From positions 1 through 14,557 of the forward strand of contig CABQHT010000048.1 in NCBI GenBank assembly GCA_902464035.1: 14,557 nucleotides of DNA, given 5' to 3'. Each line of letters begins with the position of its first letter. The first letter of the stretch is position 1. The translations under genes were made by a program, and so were the position numbers. This DNA is from an uncultured Collinsella sp. Lineage in GTDB: Bacteria; Actinomycetota; Coriobacteriia; Coriobacteriales; Coriobacteriaceae. Below are positions 1 to 5,320 of this stretch, piece after piece. The notes beneath the pieces were generated by a model. It made no database searches, was not told the origin of the DNA, and worked only from the letters and a program-made list of their open reading frames with translations.

Positions 1-54
1 GCGGGTGGTTTCTGATGCGGCGCGCTGCGCGCCCCGCACAGGCTAAAGCCTTTA

Positions 55-79
55 ACAAAAGCGCGGCCTAAAAGGCCGC
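55..79 (-). terminator. weak hairpin, possible backup terminator
   Basis: Positions 63-69 and 73-79 form a 7-bp GC-rich stem with a 3-nt loop. On the minus strand it is followed by GCTTTTGTT. It could stop transcripts that read past ilvE and the large inverted repeat. The rest of 1-135 also holds a GC palindrome near 17-37 and a short AGGCT/AGCCT stem at 40-51, but no open frame I can support. Confidence 0.3.
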
Positions 80-135
80 TCGCCATCTTTAATTCAGATC
101 TATATTGCCCGTAACGGCAGCGCCGAGGTAACGCA

Positions 136-260
136 GGCCCGAGGGCAACCTTCCTTTCCGGCGCACTCCGCAGGACGAAAGAACCTCCGCCGCACGAAGT
201 GCGCAGCGGAGGTTCTTTCATGTCCGAGGACGCGCCGGAAAGGAAGGTTGCCCTCGGGCC
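136..260. repeat. 125-bp inverted repeat with perfect 29-bp arms
   Basis: Positions 136-164 are a perfect reverse complement of 232-260 (29 of 29). Between the arms a second hairpin pairs 177-190 with 206-219 (14 of 14) and extends through 191-195/199-203 around a GAA loop, with a 2-nt bulge at 204-205. A further 4 bp (173-176 with 222-225) lies in the internal loop between the two stems. The whole segment can fold into one long rod. It begins 16 nt past the ilvE stop, so ilvE read-through RNA would contain it. I see no target-site duplication and no coding content. It could be a small non-autonomous mobile element, a compound terminator, or an RNA-processing structure. Confidence 0.9.
177..219 (-). 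terminator. probable ilvE terminator (inner hairpin, may be bidirectional)
   Basis: The inner hairpin of the large inverted repeat has a 14-bp GC-rich stem whose outer end is A-rich on one side and U-rich on the other (GAAAGAACC... / ...GGTTCTTTC). In either direction the descending arm ends in TTCTTTC, a weak U-rich tract. It lies 58 nt past the ilvE stop codon, a natural place for a terminator. The tract is interrupted by C, so its efficiency is uncertain. Confidence 0.5.
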
Positions 261-276
261 GAACAGCTATGGCAGC

Positions 277-1329
277 TTACGCGACGGTGTAAACCCAGTC
301 GTGCTTATCCTCAACAGCACCAGACTGGATACCAGTCAGAGTCTCGCGGAGCTTCTTCATCACAGGGCCGATCTCGGTGTAGCCAGCCGGGAAGGTCACG
401 GTCTCGTCGGCGCCGTAAACCTTGTTGTCGATCTCGCCAACCGGGGAGATGACGGCAGCGGTGCCGCACAGGCCGCACTCGACAAAGGTGCCGGCCTTGA
501 CCTCGGCCCACTCGACGGGACGCTGGTCAACGGTCATGCCCAGGTCCTGAGCAACCTGAACGAGCGAGCGGCGGGTGATGGAGGGCAGGATGGAGTCGGT
601 GTGCGACTGCGGAACGACGAGGGTGCCGTCCTCCTTCACGAACAGGACGTTGGCGCCACCGGTCTCCTCGACATAGGTGCGGGACTCGGAGTCGAGATAC
701 AGGTTCTCGGCATAGCCCTCGCGATGGGCCTCCATCGTGGGCTTGAGGGACATGGCGTAGTTGAGGCCGGCCTTGATGTTGCCGGTGCCGTGCGGTGCGG
801 CGCGGTCGTACTCGGAAACGCGCAGCTTGACGGGCTTGAGACCACCCTTAAAGTACGGACCGACCGGGGTCACGAGAATGCGGAACGTGTACTCAGGAGC
901 GGGAGCCACGCCAATCACGTCACCGGAGCCGATCATAAACGGACGCACGTACAGGGTCGCGCCGGAACCGAAGGGCGGAACCCAGGCGGCGTTGGCAGAA
1001 ACGACCTGCTTGACGGCCTCAACGAACTTGTCCTTGGGGAACGGGGGCATCTCGAGGCGCTGCGCAGAGTTGTACATACGCTCGGCGTTCATGTCGGGAC
1101 GGAAGCAAACGATGCTGCCGTCCTCGGCGGTGTAGGCCTTCAGGCCCTCAAAGACCTCCTGGCAGTAATGGAAGATGCCACCGCACTCGGAGACATGCAG
1201 GGTGTGGTCGGTGGTCAGGCCGCCCTCGTCCCACTCGCCATCCTTCCAATGAGCCTCGTAACTGTAATCGGTCTTCATGTAGCCAAAGCCGAGGCTACCC
1301 CAATCGATATCCTTCTTCTCGACAGTCAT
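277..1329 (-). CDS. ilvE: branched-chain amino acid aminotransferase
   Basis: A PLP-dependent fold-type IV aminotransferase that interconverts leucine, isoleucine or valine with their 2-oxo acids, using 2-oxoglutarate/glutamate, in the cytoplasm. The frame gives 350 residues, normal for the long BCAT group. Visible family marks are FEGLKAY near residue 60, YVRP near 127, and GTGNIKAGLNY at 181-191, where K186 is the expected Schiff-base lysine. ETGGANV follows further on, then ECGLCGTAAVISPV near the C-terminus. The start is the ATG at 1329: AAGGAG lies 7 nt upstream (1336-1341) and the protein begins MTVEKKDIDW. The frame stays open upstream to a GTG at 1479, but those 50 residues are arginine-rich and unlike the family. 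The gene appears monocistronic, since dedA upstream has its own terminator. Confidence 0.95.
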   Translation of the reverse strand: MTVEKKDIDWGSLGFGYMKTDYSYEAHWKDGEWDEGGLTTDHTLHVSECGGIFHYCQEVFEGLKAYTAEDGSIVCFRPDMNAERMYNSAQRLEMPPFPKDKFVEAVKQVVSANAAWVPPFGSGATLYVRPFMIGSGDVIGVAPAPEYTFRILVTPVGPYFKGGLKPVKLRVSEYDRAAPHGTGNIKAGLNYAMSLKPTMEAHREGYAENLYLDSESRTYVEETGGANVLFVKEDGTLVVPQSHTDSILPSITRRSLVQVAQDLGMTVDQRPVEWAEVKAGTFVECGLCGTAAVISPVGEIDNKVYGADETVTFPAGYTEIGPVMKKLRETLTGIQSGAVEDKHDWVYTVA

Positions 1330-1335
1330 ATGTCG

Positions 1336-1341
1336 CTCCTT
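1336..1341 (-). promoter_or_regulatory. ribosome binding site of ilvE
   Basis: On the minus strand AAGGAG sits 6 nt before the ATG at 1329. It decides the start against the long in-frame extension upstream. Confidence 0.8.
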
Positions 1342-1482
1342 ACATACACAGTTGCATACTCGCGAACTCGCACGCAAGGACCGAGGCCGACCGCGTCGCA
1401 ACGTCGCACGCCCGGAGCGTAGAGCCGGACGGGACACGCGAACGGCATCGAAGCCGATGGCACGTCGATTCGCATGCACGAG

Positions 1483-1511
1483 ATTGTACTCCGCACACGC
1501 ATCGGATAAAA
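1483..1511 (-). promoter_or_regulatory. candidate ilvE promoter
   Basis: On the minus strand TACAAT (1488-1483) is a good -10 hexamer. A weak -35, TTTTAT (1511-1506), stands 17 nt upstream. The predicted start near 1476 leaves a leader of about 147 nt. The -35 overlaps a GGATAAAACGTTT motif (1504-1516) that recurs upstream of the nitroreductase. The leader shows no T-box or attenuator that I recognise. Confidence 0.4.
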
Positions 1512-1554
1512 CGTTTTTCTTTAACTAACTAAAGTATTTTCATTTGACCGAAGC

Positions 1555-1588
1555 AAAAAGGCCCGCCACCGTAAGCGGTGACGGGCCT
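1555..1588 (-). terminator. rho-independent terminator of the DedA gene
   Basis: On the minus strand a stem of 13 pairs, including one G-U, joins 1559-1571 to 1576-1588 with a 4-nt loop. TTTTTGC follows directly. It is a textbook terminator 30 nt past the DedA stop codon. Confidence 0.9.
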
Positions 1589-1617
1589 CAACTGCACGGT
1601 TTGCGCGCTGGCTCGAG

Positions 1618-2265
1618 CTAAGCGTTCTTTTTGCCCAGCTTAGCCTTAACCAGACCGACCACAGTCGGGATAATCGACACGGCAACGATGCCAACGATTA
1701 GCAGCTCAAAGTGCTCCTGCACAAAGGGAATGCCGCCAAAGAAGTAGCCCAGCAGCGTAAAGACCGTCGACCAGGTAATGCCACCCAGCACGTTAAAGAT
1801 AACGAAGTTGCGCCAGTGCATGCCGCCCATGCCGGCGATAAAGGGCACAAAGGTGCGAATAAACGGGAAGAAGCGGCCCAGGAAGATGGCCAGGTGGCCC
1901 CACTTGTCCAAGAAGTCCTCGGACTTTTTGATGCGCTCGGGCGTCATGGCCTTGACCTTGCCCGAGGCAATGATCTTTTTGCCAAAGAAATGGCCAATCA
2001 TAAAGTTGCACTGATCGCCCAAAATGGCAGCGGCCCATGCGGTGACCAGAAGCGCCACAATGTTAAAGCCGCCGTTGTGGGCAAAAAAGCCCGAGGCGAA
2101 CAGCAGCGAATCGCCGGGAAGGAACGGGAAGAACACCACGCCCGTCTCGATAAAGATAATCAGGAACACGCAGCCGTAGGCCATAAGCGGGCCGGCAGCA
2201 ATCCAGCTGGCAATCGCGGTGCGCGGGTCTTTGAGCAGCTCGGCGATAAAATTGATGAAACCCAT
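1618..2265 (-). CDS. DedA family integral membrane protein
   Basis: This is a 215-residue polytopic inner-membrane protein of the DedA (SNARE-associated, VTT) family. Some members are now known to translocate undecaprenyl phosphate across the membrane to recycle the cell-wall lipid carrier; the precise substrate here is inferred from family only. Family signatures are visible: an acidic residue in a hydrophobic segment (E40), FLPGD at 48-52 in the re-entrant loop, and GRFFPFIRTFVPFIAGM at 130-146 with the conserved arginines R131 and R137. Hydrophobic stretches lie near 28-48, 66-83, 136-146, 153-178 and 188-207. The basic C-terminal tail is KAKLGKKNA. The ATG at 2265 has GAGAGG 9 nt upstream. 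An in-frame extension to 2349 is polar and unlikely. The gene is divergent from cysE and stands alone. Confidence 0.9.
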   Translation of the reverse strand: MGFINFIAELLKDPRTAIASWIAAGPLMAYGCVFLIIFIETGVVFFPFLPGDSLLFASGFFAHNGGFNIVALLVTAWAAAILGDQCNFMIGHFFGKKIIASGKVKAMTPERIKKSEDFLDKWGHLAIFLGRFFPFIRTFVPFIAGMGGMHWRNFVIFNVLGGITWSTVFTLLGYFFGGIPFVQEHFELLIVGIVAVSIIPTVVGLVKAKLGKKNA

Positions 2266-2311
2266 GAAGTAAAACCTCTCAGTTGTGGGCGCGGACACGT
2301 CCAAGTTGACC

Positions 2312-2317
2312 AGTATA
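2312..2317 (-). promoter_or_regulatory. candidate -10 of the DedA gene promoter
   Basis: On the minus strand TATACT lies about 47 nt upstream of the DedA start codon. I see no convincing -35 at the usual spacing (the sequence there is CGTGTG), so this is a partial call. Confidence 0.3.
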
Positions 2318-2385
2318 CGGTTGCGACGCGGGCACACACGCGACCGCACAAAAGTGTGACTCCATTACCAGCAAGTTTGCATAAC

Positions 2386-2397
2386 TGACACCTGTCA
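2386..2397. promoter_or_regulatory. small dyad between dedA and cysE
   Basis: TGACA-CC-TGTCA is an inverted repeat with 5-bp arms in the divergent dedA-cysE intergenic region, about 46 bp upstream of the cysE -10 box. It could be an operator. No protein can be assigned. Confidence 0.3.
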
Positions 2398-2442
2398 CGC
2401 AAAGCCAGACAAGATTGTTCTTCCTAATCCCTAGTAAATCGC

Positions 2443-2448
2443 TATACT
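2443..2448 (+). promoter_or_regulatory. candidate -10 of the cysE promoter
   Basis: TATACT on the plus strand, 41 nt upstream of the GTG start. The -35 position (TTCCTA or CTTCCT) is poor, so activation or a relaxed promoter is possible. Confidence 0.4.
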
Positions 2449-2474
2449 TTATTGAATCGCATTGCCATGGCGCT

Positions 2475-2482
2475 AAGGGAGG
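2475..2482 (+). promoter_or_regulatory. ribosome binding site fixing the cysE GTG start
   Basis: AAGGGAGG stands 7 nt before the GTG at 2490 and is the only good Shine-Dalgarno sequence in the 5' region. It favours the non-ATG start over the ATG codons at 2415 and 2467. Confidence 0.75.
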
Positions 2483-2489
2483 ACGGCCG

Positions 2490-3194
2490 GTGAGCTTTAT
2501 CAATACCATTCGCGAGGACATCAAGACCGTCCAGGCGCAGGACCCCGCCGCGCAAAACGGCCTGGTCATTTTCCTTTCGTACCCCGGTCTTCACGCCAAA
2601 TGGAATCACGTGCCCGAGCACTGGCTCTGGGAGCATGGTCATCGCTCGCTCGCCCGCGTGCTCTCACAAATCACTCGCCATATCACCGGCGTCGAGATTC
2701 ATCCCGCTGCAAAGATCGGCAAGCACTTCTTTATCGACCACGCCATGGGCGTCGTCATCGGCGAGACCACCATCGTGGGCGACAACTGCGTGCTCTACCA
2801 GGGCGTCACGCTCGGCGGTACCGGCAACGAGACCGGCAAGCGCCACCCCACCCTGGGCAACAACGTCACCGTGGGCACGGGCGCCAAGGTGCTCGGCAAC
2901 ATTCGCATCGGCAACAACGTCAAGATCGGCGGCAACTCGGTCGTCGTTAAAGACGTGCCCGACAACTGCACCGTCGTTGGCGTGCCGGGACGCATCATCA
3001 AGCGCAACGGCTGCCGCGTGTTCGAGGAGAGCTTCGATGCCAAGCAGCATCGCGAGTACATGCCCGATGACGCCGCCGAGCAGTCCGCGCTCAACCGTCA
3101 GGGCATCACCGAGAATGCCCGCCGCGTCAAGGAACTCGAGCGAGAGGTGGCCGAGCTCAAGGCCCTCGTCGCCAAGCTCGTGGACGAGCACTAG
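2490..3194 (+). CDS. cysE: serine O-acetyltransferase
   Basis: Cytoplasmic enzyme that acetylates L-serine with acetyl-CoA to O-acetylserine, the first step of cysteine synthesis. The 234-residue protein is of the short bacterial type: a brief helical N-terminal domain (1-65), a left-handed beta-helix of hexapeptide repeats (about 70-168), and a C-terminal tail. H84 in FIDHAMGVVIGE matches the catalytic histidine (His158 in E. coli CysE). E69 takes the place of E. coli Asp143. H119 in GKRHPTLGN matches the second conserved histidine. VPGRIIKRNG closes the helix. The start is GTG at 2490, 7 nt after AAGGGAGG (2475-2482); the frame is open further upstream, but without family similarity. The tail (about 205-232) is a predicted coiled coil and lacks the C-terminal isoleucine usually used to bind CysK. 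Confidence 0.95.
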   Translation: MSFINTIREDIKTVQAQDPAAQNGLVIFLSYPGLHAKWNHVPEHWLWEHGHRSLARVLSQITRHITGVEIHPAAKIGKHFFIDHAMGVVIGETTIVGDNCVLYQGVTLGGTGNETGKRHPTLGNNVTVGTGAKVLGNIRIGNNVKIGGNSVVVKDVPDNCTVVGVPGRIIKRNGCRVFEESFDAKQHREYMPDDAAEQSALNRQGITENARRVKELEREVAELKALVAKLVDEH

Positions 3195-3231
3195 GAACGC
3201 GAGCGGCACAAAACAACATCGGCACCGACGC

Positions 3232-3268
3232 AAAAGGCGCGCCAGGGAATCAATCCCCGGCGCGCCTT
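3232..3268. terminator. bidirectional terminator between cysE and the ABC operon
   Basis: A perfect 10-bp stem (3234-3243 with 3259-3268) is extended by GGGA/TCCC (3245-3248 with 3254-3257) around a 5-nt loop. The plus-strand tail is TTGTTTCC and the minus-strand tail is TTTTGCG. It lies between two convergent genes and can serve both. Confidence 0.8.
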
Positions 3269-3274
3269 GTTTCC

Positions 3275-3308
3275 AATGTGACATGCGGGACTGTCCCTTT
3301 GTCACATT
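3275..3308 (-). repeat. post-stop hairpin element, copy 1
   Basis: A nested palindrome: outer arms 3275-3283 and 3300-3308 (9 of 9), inner arms GGGAC (3287-3291) and GTCCC (3293-3297) around one base. Read on the minus strand it begins within the stop codon of the ABC gene and carries the core ACAAAGGGACAG. A related core, ACAAAGGGGACAG, occurs at 12971-12983, just after the GntR stop codon. It is probably a dispersed 3'-end element of this genome. Confidence 0.6.
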
Positions 3309-5319
3309 ATGCGAACTGACTCAGATAGAGGTCGGCGTAAGCACCCTCGGCAGCCAGCAGTTCCTTATGCGTGCCTTGCTCGATAATGTTGCCGTGATCC
3401 ATGACCAGAATCAGGTCGGCATCCACGATCGTCGACAGGCGATGCGCGATCACAAAGCTCGTGCGCCCATGCATGAGCGCGTCCATGGCACGGCCGATGG
3501 CAAGCTCGGTGCGCGTATCCACGCTTGAGGTCGCCTCATCCAGAATGAGAATCGCCGGGTTGTTGAGCAGCACGCGCGCAATGGTCAGCAGCTGACGCTG
3601 GCCTTGGCTGATGCTTTCGGCATCATTGGCCACGCGCGTGTCGTAGCCCTGCGGCATGGTGCGCACAAAGAAGTCGACCTGCGCGGCGCGGGCGGCAGCC
3701 ACGATCTCGTCGCGCGTTGCCTCGGGGCAGCCGTAGGCGATGTTTTCGGCAATCGTGCCGTCGAACAGCCAGGCGTCCTGCAGCACCATGCCAAACTGCT
3801 GACGTAGCTCACCGCGGTTCATGAGGCGCGTATCCACACCGTCGAGCGTAATGCGGCCGCCGTCAATCTCGTAGAAGCGCATGAGCAGGTTGATGAGCGT
3901 GGTCTTACCCGCACCCGTGGTTCCCACCACCGCAATCTTCTGACCCGGTTCGGCGGTAAACGACACGTCGCGCATGAGCGGCTTTTCGGGCGTGTAGCCA
4001 AAGCGCACATGCTCAAAAGCGACGCGGCCCTCCACGCGACCCGGCAGATTGGCAGCCTCGCTCGGCTGCGGATCGGCCTCCATCTCGGGCTCATCGAGCA
4101 GGTCGAACACGCGCTCCGCACTCGCCAGCGCGCCCTGCAGCGAGTTGAAAGTGAACGACAGCTGCGTCATGGGTTCGGACGCCTCGTAGATAAACTGGAA
4201 GAACGCCTGGAACACGCCGACGGTCATGTGACCGGCGACCAGCATGCTGCAGCCCACGAGCGCAATCACGATCTGCGCCAGGCGACCAATAAAGCGAACC
4301 GCGGGTCCGACGGCGTTGATCATAAAGTCGGCCTTGGTGCTCACGCGGGCCAGCTCGCCCGAGGCCTCGTGCACCTCGGCAGAGCTCTGGTGCTCGCGAT
4401 TGAATGCGCGAATCACCAAACGGCCCGAATAGCCTTCCTCGACCGCGCTCGTGATTTTGGACACCCACTCCTGACGCTCGCCCGTCACATCATGCGTACG
4501 GCGCGAAACCACCTTGGTCACCAGCAGCGATACCGCCGTAAAGCCCAAAAAGACCAACGTGAGCTTGACGCTATAGACGAACATCATGATGATGGCACCC
4601 GTCACGGTACCGATCGATACCAGCAGCTGCAGCAATCCGCGCTGCATACTCTCGGACATCTTGTCCAAGTCGTTGGTCGCACGGCTGACCACCTCACCGG
4701 GGCGATGCGCGTCAAAGTAGGCGAGCGGCAGGCGGCTGAGCTTTTGCGCGATGCGGTTGCGCAGACGCAGGTTGAGTCGCTCGGCCACACTCGACATCAA
4801 AAAGCTCTGCAACGCATAGAACGACCCGGCAGCCGTCCAGATCAAGAAGTAGACAAAGATGGTCTTGCCGCATTGGTCCCAGGTGATGCTGAAGGTGGTT
4901 CCGCTGGCAAACGCCACCTGTATATGGCCCCACAGCTCGTCGATAACATGGGCGCTATATGCCGGCGCGGCGGTGTTAAAGATGACGTAGAACACGATGC
5001 TCGCAAACACGATGTAGAAGCGCCAATGGTCGCCGGCGGCCTCGCCCCACAAGCGGCGCACCGTCGCCCAGGTATCGCGGGGTTTCTCGTCCTCATCCTC
5101 GTCGTCCACATCGCGCATGCGCTCTGCTTCCGCGCGGGCACGCTCGTCCTCGGCACGCTCGTTTTCCTCGTACAGCGCTTGGCGGCGAGCCTCACGCTCA
5201 GCCGCGGCCCTGGCGGCGTCATCCAGCTCGGTCGATGCGGCAGCCTGCTCGACCGCTTCGACCGCGTCCACAACGACGGCATCGATAGCGTCGCTGCGCT
5301 TCTTGAGCTCCCCGGTCAT
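3307..5319 (-). CDS. ABC half-exporter with canonical ATP site (MarR operon, third gene)
   Basis: A 670-residue type-I ABC exporter half: six membrane helices (about 100-380) followed by an ATPase domain. All catalytic motifs are present: Walker A GTTGAGKT (466-473, K472), Q-loop Q514, Walker B ILILDE with catalytic E595, and switch histidine H626. Only the signature is altered, to ISQGQ (570-574) instead of LSGGQ. This fits the LmrD/BmrD/TM288-type subunit of heterodimeric multidrug exporters; the substrate cannot be told from sequence. Residues 1-85 form an unusual Ala/Glu/Arg-rich extension ending in an acidic run (DVDDEDEDE). The ATG at 5319 is chosen because GGGAGG sits 8 nt upstream. 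A GTG at 5328 overlaps that site. The start follows the TAG of the partner gene by one base, so translation is probably coupled. Confidence 0.93.
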   Translation of the reverse strand: MTGELKKRSDAIDAVVVDAVEAVEQAAASTELDDAARAAAEREARRQALYEENERAEDERARAEAERMRDVDDEDEDEKPRDTWATVRRLWGEAAGDHWRFYIVFASIVFYVIFNTAAPAYSAHVIDELWGHIQVAFASGTTFSITWDQCGKTIFVYFLIWTAAGSFYALQSFLMSSVAERLNLRLRNRIAQKLSRLPLAYFDAHRPGEVVSRATNDLDKMSESMQRGLLQLLVSIGTVTGAIIMMFVYSVKLTLVFLGFTAVSLLVTKVVSRRTHDVTGERQEWVSKITSAVEEGYSGRLVIRAFNREHQSSAEVHEASGELARVSTKADFMINAVGPAVRFIGRLAQIVIALVGCSMLVAGHMTVGVFQAFFQFIYEASEPMTQLSFTFNSLQGALASAERVFDLLDEPEMEADPQPSEAANLPGRVEGRVAFEHVRFGYTPEKPLMRDVSFTAEPGQKIAVVGTTGAGKTTLINLLMRFYEIDGGRITLDGVDTRLMNRGELRQQFGMVLQDAWLFDGTIAENIAYGCPEATRDEIVAAARAAQVDFFVRTMPQGYDTRVANDAESISQGQRQLLTIARVLLNNPAILILDEATSSVDTRTELAIGRAMDALMHGRTSFVIAHRLSTIVDADLILVMDHGNIIEQGTHKELLAAEGAYADLYLSQFA

Positions 5320-5320
5320 G

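Noticed and set aside
1..135. Partial upstream gene or structural RNA at the left edge
   Set aside because: All frames close quickly and no RNA family signature is recognisable; only short hairpins are seen.
136..260. Invertible promoter segment or integron attC site
   Set aside because: The DNA between the arms is itself palindromic and has no promoter, so inversion would change little. The core bases expected of attC are absent, and no recombinase gene is in the window.
199..1422. 407-residue plus-strand open frame
   Set aside because: It is antisense to ilvE, has no family similarity and arises from GC-rich codon bias; ilvE on the other strand has clear motifs and a ribosome site.
1326..1475. 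49-codon minus-strand frame in the ilvE leader ending in an ATGA overlap with the ilvE start
   Set aside because: The overlap suggested a leader peptide for attenuation, but branched-chain residues (12 of 49) are not enriched or clustered, there is no ribosome site, and no terminator/antiterminator pair is seen.
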